Origin: Paralichthys olivaceus
Lineage: Eukaryota > Chordata > Actinopteri > Pleuronectiformes > Paralichthyidae
Length of the DNA: 64,000 bases
NCBI RefSeq assembly: GCF_024713975.1
Contig: NC_091108.1
Coordinates: 2,476,501 to 2,540,500, forward strand
Direction of reading: 5' to 3'
A program made the position numbers and the translations under genes. How positions within the stretch are numbered: the first letter of the stretch is position 1; every line of letters starts with the position of its first letter. A model generated the notes under the pieces. The model did no database searches and was not told the origin of the DNA. It saw nothing but the letters and a program-made list of their open reading frames with translations. Positions 13,060-26,117 of the stretch are shown in pieces.

Positions 13060-15531
13060 AACCAGGTTACCATAGCAGCTGCCCATGTCGTCACTGGTGA
13101 TGTTACCGTAAATATGAAACTACACGCGCACTGTCAGAATACACGCCCTGAAATAAACTGAAACTCAATGTTTATTTAAATTATAAACCAGAGGAACTGA
13201 TTCCTGCCTCTTTTTATTTATTTCATTATTATTTATTGTTGATTTCATGAAAACTTTCCTTATTGTTATAATTACTATGATGTTTTCTTTGAATCATACT
13301 TCCTCATGTACCATTGATAAAGTGCATTTTATGATATAACTTTATTTAAATAGCACTTATCTCATGTTACAAAGTCAAAAATGAATCAATAAAAATGAAA
13401 GGTATTTTATTCAGTTGATATAATATTATATTTTGCATTTTTTTATGATTTATCGGTGACGCAATTTTAAATAAATATTTATTTAAAAAAAAAAAACATT
13501 TCATCATACATGTAAGAAAGTGGCACCAGTTTCTCAAAGATCAGATGACGGGGAAATTAGGTCAGCACAAGAAACAGCATAATAAGACACAGGAAGTCAC
13601 AAAGCCGTGCAGGAAAGTAAACAAGAGAGAGATGCAACACACATGGTGTTTGAATATATTTGTAATGAAGTTTTTTATGCTCGTTAACTGTAGTTATTTC
13701 TAGCGTATTTCTGCTTGTGTACAAAATACTGCAAACTCTAGAGAGCTGGGAAATCCCATTTTAACAGGAACCTAATCAGATGATGACTGAGACCAGAGTG
13801 AGAGACTCTCAGTCAGACGAATACTCAGAATGATTCGCCCATAATTTACTAAACAGAATAAGAAGAACGTCATCACTCTAATACTATCCTGTAGCATTTT
13901 GTCATTATTACACACAATCCAGCTGTTTACAGATTTCCAGATGTTCACTGCCGCTGAACGAAAGCCACGTTTTTCCAGCTCTCCCTGGGGACCCTGAGAT
14001 GTTCCCAGGCCAGATGGAATATGTCGTCCCTCCAGTGAGTTCTGGGTCTACCCCAGTGATAAAGTCAAATATGTAATTAGCTGTGCTGAGTACTTTCAGC
14101 CCTTTTTTTGTCTTTCTTCATGGACCTTGATTTGAACCCTGTAGTTCTTTGCAGTACATTCTACTGATTGAGGCAGTACGAGTTTATATTTCTGTTGTGT
14201 CGGGATTTTGTGTGGATACCATTAACACCACAAGGGTGGAAGTAAATTTGTGTTATTTACCATAGTGATTGTTTGCTTTGGTGCCTTCTGATTCTTAGTT
14301 GTACTTTCTGTGAGGTACCGTGTTTTAGTTTGTGGTACTTTTGCAGTACTCACTGAGGCTCTATGTTGTTACCATCCAGTGATCAGTATTAGTATACGTA
14401 ACGTTCATGTACATCAGACTCAGTCAAAGAGAAGGAGTCAAACACATTAGTCTTTTGTCCGTGGCTGTATTGTCCTTAATGAACTTTCACTGTCCATGTT
14501 GTCAGGGTGAATAATACACATGGAGCTCGACCTGCACTGAGACAAACACATAAAGGGAAATAGATGCACTGGTTTCCCTTCTCAATCAGCAGAGGCGGAG
14601 ACACTGTGAGCCTCATGCAGAGAGAAAGCGCAAGAGAAGGAGACACACTCAGGAAGTTAACAGAGGAAGTTTAGTGGTTTCTTGCGTCATCATTTTATGC
14701 TGCCTCTTGTGCCGATGCAGAGTGAAGGTAGGAACACGAGTATTTACTCCTTAACTTGGTCATTTCTCTCAACACTGGAACTCTTCCCTGGAGGTGGACA
14801 GGTAGGGAGGGATGCTGGACTGAAGGAGGAGAGTGGCAGGTGTCAGGACAGATGGAGGGGATGGGGAGAGAGTTTGAGCGTCTGCGTGAGTCTGTATGTT
14901 CAGGCTCGACTTCCGCTGCACTGAGCCAGGGGCCTCAATGGCCGTGACATGCGTGTGAGGAGAGCAGTCCGGGTCCGTAATGAACTCGGGCCTCAGGCGG
15001 GGGACTGAGATTGGAGATTTAGGTGCGTCCACCCGTCCAGAGACACATTATGGTGTGACGAGAGTGAAACAGTCAGAGTCTCACTTCACTGAATAGGAGA
15101 AGTTAAGAGACAAGGGTGTGGCCTTTTATTCGAACATAAATTGAGTGCATTGGGGGAAGTGGAGAGTAAACGTACGTGCACAGAGGATTCTGTGCTACTC
15201 GTTGTTTGATCCTAGAAGAGACTTTGATTTGGACCCAAAAAGGAACGTTTGTTATTTCTCATGTTGCAGAGAGGACGACAAATGAAAGTATGTCCTAACA
15301 CATCAGCTCCAACGCGACGCAGCCGACAGAGGAAGCGGCCGACAACATGCACTGAAGTGAAGGAAGCAGCAGCAGCTCGGTCGGATCTCTGAGATGTGCA
15401 CCACCTCCACTCTGTCTCTGCCACATTAAGCTGAGTTGGTGGAGTCCACGCAGAGAGTGACGGTGTGACGGTGACAGGCTGAGCAGCTCGGGTGGGTCTG
15501 AATGTGAGGGGAACACCGCAGACAGGAAGAG
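13060..15531. other. Intergenic region between divergent zinc-finger gene A and arhgap30
   Basis: No exon supported. The stretch is AT-rich up to about 14500, then more mixed up to the arhgap30 start. It should hold the arhgap30 promoter and 5' UTR, but I could not place a TATA box or transcription start. Confidence 0.5.
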
Positions 15532-16258
15532 ATGCGGAGAGTTCGGAGAAGAGGAGGCAACAAAGAGAAGGTGTTTGGATGTGATCTGCTCGAGCACCTG
15601 AACGCCTCATGTCAAGAGAGTGAGTAAACTGCTGCCACACAAACAAGCTGTTGGAATAAACCACGTTATTTTCTATTCCACACACTCACTGTGTGTCTAA
15701 CTATACAACTGTGTGTTCTAGACATGCTGCATATCCTGATTTACCTTGTTGGTGTGGTTCACGTCTTACAGTTAGTAAAATAATCCTTCAAATTAAGACT
15801 CAGCGTTTTAAAAGTAAATGTGAAACAATTTCTTTTTGTCGAGACTCCGATCACACATCATCAACCACAACATGTCCACTCAACAAAGTGGGTTTTTCAT
15901 TCAGTTCAATTTAAATCCTCTCACAAGTAAAAATAATAATCGAAACAAAAGGACATAAACCACTTCGTCTCTAATGCTAACGTACATGGAAGTGGCGTTC
16001 AACAAAAGAGAAATGCAGGAACGAAGCATGTTTGGGTTTCAAGTCTACAATGAATGAAAGATTTTAACATCAGAGTGTTTGTGTTCATGGTCGTTGTTTC
16101 TAAATGATTCAGGTTTTATTCAGATGATTGACATGAGTCATCTGACACAGTTCCTCAGGTCTTACGATGCTGCAGCGAGTTCGTCGAGCATCATGGCATC
16201 GTGGATGGAATCTACAGGTTGTCTGGGGTGTCGTCCAACATCCAGAAACTCAGGCAAG

Positions 16259-16319
<61 letters not shown>

Positions 16320-17346
16320 CCTCTCTTTGAACCTTTTGTCTGAAAATGTCAGCACTTCCTCTTCGTCCACCACCAGGGGGGAGTTTGAGAGTGACGGGAA
16401 TCCAGACCTGAACAAGGATGTGTATCTGCAGGACATCCACTGCATCAGCTCTCTGTGCAAAGCTTATTTCAGAGAGCTGCCGAACCCTCTGCTCACGTAC
16501 CAGCTGTACGACAAGTTTGCTGTGAGTAGCTCGAACTCACACATTCATAGACCAGCACGGACATGTTGTTTACAACAGCTTCATCACCAAGGTGTTCTGT
16601 GTTACAGGAGGCTGTTGCCATCCAGCTGGAGGAGGAGAGGCTGGTGAAGATCAGAGATGTGCTGAAAGAACTGCCGTCACCACATTACAGGTACGGTGCT
16701 GCACACTGACGGCCTCTTTACTGATGGAGATGAACCAACCTGCCGAGTATTTCTGTGCACTGAGCTCGAGGTGAACGTATGACTCACCAAAGTGAACACA
16801 GTTCCCAGGTGACCAGAAGCAAACTCTCGTGTAACTGTGAATAATAGTTAACGTGGTTTGTATCTCAGTGTCGTGTTCGCAGCTCGTTGCTCCGCCTCAG
16901 AGCAGGATGCAGGTTCACGTCTTCATTTTCTTTCTCAGGACTCTGGAGTTCCTGATGCGTCACCTCGTCAAAATGGCTTCTTATTCCTCAGAGACCAACA
17001 TGCACTCCAGGAACCTCGCCATCGTCTGGGCCCCCAATCTGCTCAGGTGCGCTGATATCAGTGGCATTTATAGATATATCAGTGTTTGTTGTACACACAT
17101 TAGATCTTAATTCCTTTCAGCATTTCTTCCCTCACATTTCCCAGTGTAATCAGTTATAAGCCACTTATCAATCAATCAGCGATCAATGGATCAATCTGTG
17201 TTTTAAGGTCAAAGGACATTGAGGCGACCGGGTTTAACGGCACGGCAGCCTTCATGGAGGTCAGGGTTCAATCCATCGTCGTGGAGTTCATCCTCACACA
17301 CGTCCCTCAGCTGTTTCCTGACCAAGGTCAGAAGACACACACACAC

Positions 17347-17384
<38 letters not shown>

Positions 17385-20300
17385 CCTCTGCCTCATCTCT
17401 TTCTTCTGCTGTATTCAGGTGGATCGGATGAGAGAAGAAAGTCCCTCCCCTCTCCATCAACAGCGATGGATGACCCGTTACCCAAGTCTGTTCCCTCTCG
17501 GCCTCTCGCCAGCTTTGGGAACATCAGTCCAGGGGACGGCCCACTACCCATCAGACCCTACCATGCAATCATAGAGGGCACAGACAAGTGAGGACAATAT
17601 TTAGCAGTAGCATCGTTACCGATCCCTCGTTGGTGAAATTACAGTTCGACAGCAAAAAAAGTAGTGCAAGAAGAAATGTGCTGAGAATAAAATAAGGAAA
17701 GAAAGAGAGTCCAAAATAAATACGATAAAAACTGAATAATAATAGCGATGCATGATACAGATTATTCTTATTCTATATATGTGCAATACGTCAGTGAAAT
17801 ACAGATCAAATATAAACCACCTGCCTGTGAATGTCTGTGTTCACCTCAGGAGGAAAGGATCTCTGAAGGGCAGGAAGTGGATGTCCATATTCAACATCGG
17901 AGGACGATTCCAGGACACACGGAGACGACACAAACACTCAAGTAAAGGTAGAAGACCTGCTAAAGAAAATATAATTCCTGGTTTCTGTCTTTATTTCTAT
18001 AAATAGCTTTGTTTTTGTTTTTTATGTTAATGTTGATCCCCTTCTATTTGTTCCATGTTTCATAGAATTTGTTTGTGTTCCAGAGAAAGACAGATCTGCT
18101 CTGAGACCAGCACGAAGCATGGACTCCCTCAGTATCCAGTCATACGCAAATGAAGGTGCTGCTCTTCTCACAGTCATCGCGATGAATTCTGTGATTCCAG
18201 ATAAATAAAATACAATAAATGGAAAAAGCAAAGATTTAATTCTACAAACTTGAAAGAAAAACGCCACCAATCAGTTTTTTTTCTTGAAGGATCTGTTCAT
18301 CAAAAATACTAAAAATAAAAAAGACAGAAAGATTCACTTAGGTTTCATGTTAATTCACCAAAACCTTCCAGTGTTATTTCTGTCTATATCATTTAAAAGA
18401 AGGGATTTCTCATATATCATTTGTAGCCTGATTTATACAACACTTCTTAAAATCTTAAAAATTATACTTCTAATGCATATTGACAGTTTTTCTAATTTGT
18501 CGATTCCTGCTCAGAAAATATCAGCAAATGAACTCATTACAAACAGATGATGCCTCATTTATGTTTGTGTGTTAGAAATAAGAAGAAGTTTGTGACCTGG
18601 ATCTTATGTGTTATTATTATTTTAATTATTATCTGTCTCTTATATTCCAGGTTCCAAACATCCTCCCCAAACCCCTCCCTCCACCAACATGTCTCCCCTC
18701 GTCACCTCCTCCCCACAGCTGGGCTCGGAGGCCGCGGCGCCTCCTGGTGGAATGGGTGGCAGTGAATATGCTGTGACATACCGCAGAGGAACAGGGGTAA
18801 TGAGCGGAGGGACCCAGGGCACCTACACCGCTCTCGACCCGGAGGGTTTAGGGGTCATTGGCAGTGACCCAGTCCAGTCCAGATCCCCGGGCCTCTCGGC
18901 TAAAGCAGGACGAAGAGCGGCCATGCACATCACAGGGCCCACCCTGGTTACTGTGCCGCTGCACATCACCTCCAACCTGGCACTGGGGGTGCTGCAAGGG
19001 GGCGGGAGCAACCGGGTCATCCATCGTGGCAGGGATAAGGATGGAGGGGACAGGGTGGAAGGAAAGGAGGGAGAAGGAAAAGTGGAGAGGAAGGAAAGAA
19101 AGAGGATGGAAATGAAGGTGGATGGAGGTAGGAAGGTTAGAGAGGAGGAGACAGACAGGGTTGTGGACGTGGAGGTGAAAACAGTGGTGGCAGGAGGCGT
19201 TGGTGAGGAGGAGGGTGACGGAGTAAAGGTGGAGAAGGAGGAGGAGGAGGAGGAGGAGGAGGAGAGAAGCGTTGGTAGAAGGAAGTCGGAGCTGGTGACG
19301 GGAGGTGGAAGTGTGTCCAGAGAGGAACGAGTCAAAAGCCTCAACTCCAACACAGATGATGACGATGCAACGAGAGACGACCAACAAGACGACTACGTGG
19401 GTGAGTCCAACTATTTCATGAACCTGCTTCTCATTCAGTATCAGAGCTGAACCTTTCAGTATGCAGACTACTTTTCATGTTTGATCTTTACCTCTCAGTT
19501 AATGTGGCAATGAACTGGTTTCTGTTAACCCTGCATTCTTTCAATTTGAGTTTATTGTGTTGCAAGTGCAGCGTAGTCTATAGTTACCTCATCTGTGATC
19601 GTAGCCCGTGTTTCACTCACAGATATGAAAAGTGTGGAACCGGCTGATCCTCATCCAGAGGAGAGTGAGCCCGAAGATGTGTATGTGTTTCACGAGTCCG
19701 ACATCCTCAACTCGACCGAAGCGGAGGGAGACGACCAGGAGCTGTTCGGCTACGTTCAAGATAACTTTGAATTCCTGGACCACATGGACAGCTGCGTCAT
19801 GGACCACATGGACAGCAGCAACTCACATCAGGTTTGTGTTGTTTGCACAGATGAGGTCGTTTGAAGGTAGTGAGTTTGCAGAAGCTGACAGTTTTATTTT
19901 CCCTTTTGAGCTTGTTTTTGTTAATTTGAAGAAAACTCTCTCTTCGTCTCTCAGGTGAACGAGTTCTCCGTCGAGCCTCCCGGTCACTCAGACGACGAGT
20001 ATGAAGTCATGGCGCAAGCTGAGCCTGCCCAGAATCCTGCAGGGCAACACATGCACCTGCAGCCGGCCCCTGAGTTTAAACCACACAGGCCGCTCAGCCT
20101 CGACCTGCACAGCCGACAAACTAAATCCCTCAGCCTGCCTTATATGACCTCACCTGTCCACGGGCCGGACGAGTATTGCTCAGAAGACGAGGATGAGGGC
20201 GACCCCAGTGACGATGAGGATGATTACAGCAGTGACGAGGATGGTAGCATGTTCATTAAAAGCCTCCCCGCTGATTTCCTTTTAAACAATCTGACCAGGT

Positions 20301-22031
20301 TTGACCTGGACACCGATAACGTAAGTAGACTTCCTGTTGAACAGTCGAAAAACTTTGAGGCGCTGCACTCTAAAGAAACGACAACCGGAGAACAGGAGCG
20401 AGAAGAAGTGGTGGATGAAGAGGATGGAGGAGGACTGGAGGGAAAACAGATGATGAAGAGCGAAGAGGAAGATCATCAACAAGAAGATCGACCAGAAAAA
20501 CAAAGGTAAGAAAGTAAAATCTAATATTACAAATCTCTAAATCTTTACCTGAAAATCAGTTTCTCTTCTTCTTCACGCTTCACTTATCTGTTAACTGTGT
20601 GTTAACGTCTATTTGCAGATCGGAGGCAGAGGAAGATCCCGACATCCCGGAGGATGTTCACAGTGACAAAGAAAAGTCTTGTGCTTCCGAACTGTCAACA
20701 TCCAGCTGTGAGGAGATGGACAAATTCATCACTATCAAGGCTGCGGAGGAGGAGGAGGAGGAGGAGGAGGAGGAGGAGGAGGAGGAGGAGGAAGAGGAAG
20801 GGGTTGATAATCTTCACACTGATTATCCACTATGTTGCACAGATTCTTGTTCCACACAGGAGACTGCTGATGATCTGTTAGAGCAGACCGGAGGACATCC
20901 TGGACCCTGTGATGAGGAGGAGACAAAAGAAAAACACACTGACGATGCAGAGGACAGGAGGAGAGACACAGAGACAACATGTCAAGAAATGGGTCCGGAG
21001 AAAAAACAAGGGGGCGAGAACCTGTTGGAAGACTCCATTGAAGAAGATGGAGGGGGAACGGCTGACGATGAAGATGAAGAGGAGGATAGTGTCGTTTGTA
21101 GCAGTGAAGTTTGGGAGGAACTTGAGGATGTTGTATGTGAAGTGATCGAGGAAAGTGAGCAGGTTCAGAGGGAGAAAGAGAGAGCTAGAGAGCAGGAGGA
21201 GCAGGAGGAGCAGAATGTGAAGGGATCAGGAGAAAAAAGAGAGGAAGAGAAGGAAGGAGGGACAAACAAGACAGAAGATAGAATAGAGGAGACGGCTGAA
21301 CAGAAGCTCACAGGGATGCACCGAGAGTCCGAGGAGAAAGAGACGAGTAAACTCCAAGTGAAGAACGCGGCCGTTGAAGAAGCACAGCATCACGACAGAG
21401 AGGACGAGGCCGCCAGAGAGACAGGAAACAGGAAAAACAACGAGGAGACAGCTGATGAGCAACGAAGAACAACGACCAACGCCAGGTTTGATCCTAAAAT
21501 ACTCATGTGTGAGGAGAGCGACAGAAGCCACGGAGGAGGAGGAGTTGGCAGGAAGCTGGTTATCTCCAAACACCCAAAGGTTTACCAGGTGAGAGCTGTG
21601 CCGGTCGTGCCCCCGAAGCCTCAGCACTGCAAACTCACCGCCATGACCCTCCGGCAGCAGCATCAGCTGCATCACTATCAGCAGCAGCATCATCATCACC
21701 ATCAGCAGATGCAGCAGCAGGAGTATCATCATCACCATCAGCAGCAGCAGCAGCAGCAGCCGCAGCAGGAGCATCACCATCAGCAGCAGCAGCAGGAGCA
21801 GCAGCAGGAGCATCACCATCAGCAGCAGCAGCAGCAGCAGGAGTATCATCATCACCATCAGCAGCAGGAGCAGCTGCAGGAGCATCATCATCACCATCAG
21901 CAGCAGCAGCAGCAGCAGGAGCAGGAGCAGCAGCAGCACCAGCATCATCAACATCATCAACATCATCACCATCACCATCAGCAGCAGCAGCAGCAGCAGC
22001 AGCAGGAGCAGCAGCAGCAGCAGCAGGAGCC

Positions 22032-22062
<31 letters not shown>

Positions 22063-22347
22063 CAGCAGGAGCAGCAGCAGCAGCAGAGGGTATGGAGAGG
22101 CGCGGAAGGAGGAGGAGAAAACACACCGAGAGTCCAGACGGAGCAGGAGAGAGTCAGTGCAGGGGAACAGGGGAAGGACGGAGGGAGGAGGGAGAAGGAG
22201 AGGAGGAGGGACGGGGAGGACACCAGCAGAAACAGTCCCCTCAGCATGTGTTTCGATGAGGCGGTTGCCATAGCAACCATGAGGCGAGAGAAAGAGAGGG
22301 GGAGCGACAAGGAGAGGCCGAGGGACCGGGGAGGTGAAGTGCTCTGA
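15532..22347 (+). CDS. arhgap30: Rho GTPase-activating protein 30, complete
   Basis: CdGAP/ARHGAP30-32 family; its GAP domain accelerates GTP hydrolysis on Rho-type GTPases. Thirteen coding exons: 15532-15619, 16151-16253, 16377-16521, 16608-16690, 16939-17046, 17208-17326, 17419-17587, 17850-17947, 18084-18155, 18651-19400, 19623-19831, 19955-20505, 20619-22347. The frames close exactly to 1407 aa (human is about 1100). The RhoGAP domain spans about residues 16-215, with the arginine finger in GIYRLSG (R52), KAYFRELP (K92, R96) and the Asn of APNLL. ARHGAP30-specific blocks follow: RPYHAIIE, KGSLKGRKWMSIFNIG, RPARSMDSLS, TVPLHITS, VNEFSVEPP, QVRAVPVVPPKPQ (a likely SH3 ligand) and FDEAVAIA. 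The tail adds a poly-Glu run near residue 875 and a Gln/His tract at about 1176-1321. Intron 2 uses a GC donor. The GTAAGT after base 20320 inside exon 12 would truncate the protein if used. Confidence 0.94.
16260..16316. repeat. GT microsatellite next to a GC splice donor
   Basis: About 28 GT units, starting only six bases after the GC donor of arhgap30 intron 2 (base 16254). Confidence 0.95.
17336..17382. repeat. CA microsatellite
   Basis: Fills much of the short (92 bp) arhgap30 intron between 17326 and 17419. Confidence 0.95.
20743..20802 (+). repeat. Coding GGA/GAG microsatellite (poly-Glu)
   Basis: In-frame 'gag' repeats in arhgap30 exon 13 encode about 20 consecutive glutamates. A smaller poly-Glu run of the same kind is encoded at 19238-19262 in exon 10. 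Confidence 0.95.
21650..22085 (+). repeat. Coding CAG/CAT repeat (Gln/His tract)
   Basis: About 145 codons made almost only of cag (Gln), cat/cac (His) and gag (Glu). They are arranged as imperfect repeats of a His cluster followed by a Gln run and a Glu. The tract is fully in frame within arhgap30 exon 13. Confidence 0.95.
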
Positions 22348-23401
22348 GCCAGTGTCGTGATTTTTACTGTACAAACAGTTTTTTTTTTACATATGAATTA
22401 AAAGGCTTTTTATTCCAGTAATGTCTTAAAGGATCAGAAAACAGGAATAACTGCAGTGACCTGATATTGTGTTAAATATGGCTCTCAAAGCAAACCCCCC
22501 GGTCGCACTAGTTATCTAATTATACAATACTTTGTAATTATATAAAGTATATGTATATACACAGTATATCTATATTTATGTATACTGTATTTGTATAAAG
22601 AAAATGCCAGAGAGTTGAATGGTAAATTTGAATGAGCGGGGATAATGGATGGAATGTATTGTTTGAGATAAATATATGAAGAAATGTTTTTGGATTATGT
22701 GATTAAAATGTTTTCAAGAAAGTGCTCGTTCTTTGCTTTATTATTATATTCATATGTTGATGATATTTAAATAATCTTCTGGCATCAAGGCTTTTTTTTT
22801 TTTATCCGAACAGAGGATCTGGGTTCTTCTTCCACCAAGTATGAGATCTAGAGTTAGAGTTTGACGCTTCACAAAAGTTAAAGTCAGGTTACCATTGTCA
22901 CTCTCTTTTAAACGCTCCTTCTCAAGACAAACATCACACATTCATCTGGAGAACAAACAGATTATTTCATTTCATTTCATGCGGTTAAAGGAAATAAAAT
23001 GTACCTTACAGGGATGTACACAAGTACATTTATGTTACTTGTAGTTAGAAAACCTTTTCACATTGTAAAATCTATGCATTGTTTTAAAACAAATATATTT
23101 TATTGTGTATTAATATGAATTGCATTAACTTCAGAAAACAATCTGAGTTTTTTCTGAATTAACGAGAGAATTAATTTTTTATTATTTTTATTATTGTACT
23201 TTATTTTCTCACAGGCGAGAATTTTGTGATTCGCGTTTTTTAGGAACGTTACACCTTTCGACCCTGAACGTCACATCCGGCCTTTACAGTTCCCGGAAGT
23301 AAACCAAAATAAAACGTCAGGTAAATCGGTCGGACTCGAACTCTGCGGCGGCGGCTGTTGGATAAATCTCCCCCGGGAACGCGTGATCGTCTGCGGGCAG
23401 G
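22348..23401. other. arhgap30 3' UTR and spacer before zinc-finger gene B
   Basis: No coding exon. ATTAAA at 22702-22707, followed by a GT/T-rich stretch, is the best candidate poly(A) signal for arhgap30 (3' UTR about 370 bp). Another ATTAAA lies near 22395. The last 120 bp before gene B are GC-rich. Confidence 0.55.
23293..23300 (+). promoter_or_regulatory. ETS-like motif upstream of zinc-finger gene B
   Basis: ccggaagt core about 100 bp before the start codon, in a GC-rich patch. It resembles the motif upstream of gene A. Confidence 0.4.
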
Positions 23402-26117
23402 ATGGCGTTCCCCTCCGCCTTCGGTTCGCAGGTCGCCGCCATCATGGACGTGCTGGCGAAGGCTGCGGTCGCCGAGATATCGAAGCTGGTGGAGGACGGG
23501 ACCGCGGTGCTGCACCTGGAGATGTGTCGGAGGGACGCGGAGATCCAGGAGCTGAAGACGAGTCTGAAGCTGATGGAGGTGGAACTGTGCAAAGCTCGAG
23601 AAGCTGCAGAGACCCGGGACACGGAGGAGGAGCAGCAGGAGGAGCAGCAGGAGCAGACAGCCGGGACCCAGGTCCCCTCCATAGGTGAGAGGCTCCCTCA
23701 CACCAAACTTCATTTAAAATCTCCCAGATTAAGAACTCGTTCGCTTATAAAAAAACGTTTCTTACGCAGTAGAACAAAATGAAATATTCTCAACGAGTTT
23801 GTATCGTCTCCTCTTACATTCGGCTTTAAAACATTGATTAATTTTAGTTCTGTCACCAGACTTCCTGTAAAATCTCTCAGATTAAAAACTCAACTCGATT
23901 ATAATCAACGTTTCTTATGTGGTAGAACACAAGTAAAGGTTCCTCACAAATGTATATTGTCTCTTCTCACATTCGGCCTTCAAACATTCATTGTTGTTCT
24001 TGTTCTGTTATATGACGTTCTTGGATCATAATTTGAAATAAGCAATAATCAGAATAGTTAGTTATGTTGTGTAATTTTCACAGAGTTTCCATCCAATCAC
24101 TATTTTCACTAATGATTAATGTTCCAGTTACACAAAGCTGCAGTTTGAGTCGTTCAGTCGTAACGTTTTCAGAACTGGCTTTGAGATGCTGGTGATGGTG
24201 TTGACGGTGTGAGTGGGCTCCAGATTACATGAGACCTGCTGATTCCATACTCGCGTGAATTAAAGCCAGAGACCATCTGGCAGAGATCTTTCAGTAATTC
24301 CAGTATCGAGGCTAAAACCAGACGGGACAAAGCCGTCTGGAACGACAGGCGAGCTCTGTCTTTTCTTTTAAACCTCTGTTGAAAGACACTTTTCATCCGT
24401 CTGTTCTGTCAACAGTTTGACTGAGGTTTGACTTTGACTCTATATGTGGATCCTGTGTTTTCTTGGTCATGTCCATGGACAGACATCATCAGTGACATGT
24501 TCTGCCCCACGGAAGATGATTTAATGGTTCATGTGGAGAGAAAGTCACCATCACTGGACATGTTATACGTCAGGATGCTTCTGAATAAAAAGAAAACAGA
24601 AATACAACCAAATATATTGAATTCAAATCAAGAAAATAAAATTTCATCATCAAGAAAATGATTTTGTATTATTTATTTTGTGAAATCAAAGTTTTTATTT
24701 AGGCCAGTTTAATCGGTCGAACTGATAAATTGGTTGGACTCTAGATTTAACCTCACTTGTTATTCTTTTTTCTTTTTTCTTTTTTTACATTATCAAGTAA
24801 GTTTTGTTTCATGTCTTTCAACAGCACTTTGACAACTTTAAGAAAATGACTAACTTAGAAACTTTTGACAAGTTTTCAGTAGATCAACTGACGTGACCTC
24901 ATTCACCGTAAAAGCAAATATGAAGGTAGAACATTTGGTGAAGTGGACATAACGATAATGTGTTAAGGAATTAAACAAAATGGCTCATCGGGTTCTGTCA
25001 GTCATGGACACCTTCCAGTGAACAGGCTGAATAAATACCCGTAGGGTTGTACTGTTCTTGCGGATAATTGTGTTCTTGCTTTGTTGACTTGCATTTGACG
25101 AGGTAACATTCAAATTGTGTTTTATTTGCAGATGAAAGAGAGGATGAGCAAACACGTTTAGGGTTTCTGGAACCAAAGGCTGCTGATTCACTCTGCAGAC
25201 ATCGACATGGGAACCAAGACAGTGATGACATGAGACCAGCGGTGAAACACGAGCCAGCCGGTGAGCTTGTGATCCAGGAAACAACAGACAACACTGCGAC
25301 AGCAGCGACTAACATTTGCTTTGAGGGGAGCGAGCGAAGTGACTCAATCTGGCCTCCTGCTGCTTGCGGCATGTTTGAGAAAAGCTCTGTTGCGCTGCAG
25401 CAGCACATGCAGATGTTCCCCTCTCACGCTGAGCAATTTTCTGCTCACCGAAATTCAGAAAGTTCCTTTAACTCTCCAACCGCAACACAGGAAATTGTCG
25501 ATAATTCGACAAGCGTGCCGATAAAAGTAGAAACAGAGATTCAACCTGTGTGCTCAGGAGGTACCACTTCACAGTCTGTTAGCAATGAACCATTAAGACG
25601 TGTTTCACGCCCTTCAGGCATCGGGACCCAGTGTCTGCAGTCTCCTCCGCAACAGGTTGGGCGGTCACCCGCTGTTCCTCATGTGCAGAGGTCCGCTGCA
25701 GTCACAGAAGATCACATCCTCAGCAGAAACAACCTGAGGACAAAAAGACTCATGAACATGTGGAGATCAAATCAGAAACTCTTCATCTGCTCCGTGTGCA
25801 ACAAGGCTTTCCCCCGCATGTCTCAGCTGGAGGAGCACAAGGCCACTCATCAGCCCTTCAAACCTTTCAGGTGCCTCGAATGTGGGAAGTCTTTCACCCA
25901 GAAGACCCGGCTGAAGACGCACCAAAGCGTGCACACGGGAGAGAGGCCGTTCAGCTGCAAAATCTGCGGCAAGATGTTTTCGAGGCAGGACAACTGCACG
26001 AGACACGAGCGCTTCCACAGCGGCCTGAAGCCGTACAGCTGCGGGCAGTGTGGGAAAAGCTTCACGGTGCTGGGTAACCTCAAAATCCATCAGGAGATTC
26101 ACCTGCAAGGTAGATAG
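23402..26117 (+). CDS. C2H2 zinc-finger protein B (four fingers, helical N-terminal module)
   Basis: Predicted nuclear DNA-binding factor, paralogue of genes A, C and D. Two coding exons: 23402-23684 and 25132-26117, joined in phase 1 to 422 aa. The start MAFPSAFGSQVAAIM aligns with its paralogues. The exon 1 module continues VLAKAAVAEISKLVED, then LHLEMCRRDAEIQELK, and ends in a Glu/Gln-rich stretch. The single second exon carries an acidic/polar linker with psi-K-x-E motifs AVKHE and PIKVE. It then has four C2H2 fingers at about residues 312-422 (FICSVCNKAF, FRCLECGKSF, FSCKICGKMF, YSCGQCGKSF). The linker after finger 1 is HQPFKP rather than TGEKP, and finger 3 has Cys in place of the helix Leu (DNCTRH). 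The 1.4-kb intron shows no further exon. The DNA target is unknown. Confidence 0.88.

Noticed and set aside
18823-19353. Minus-strand frames rich in Ser/Thr/Leu within arhgap30 exon 10
   Set aside because: Antisense shadow of the acidic arhgap30 coding sequence.
21226-22374. Leu/Met-rich open frame (382 codons) on the minus strand
   Set aside because: It is the mirror of the CAG/CAT coding tract of arhgap30; low complexity and no family match.
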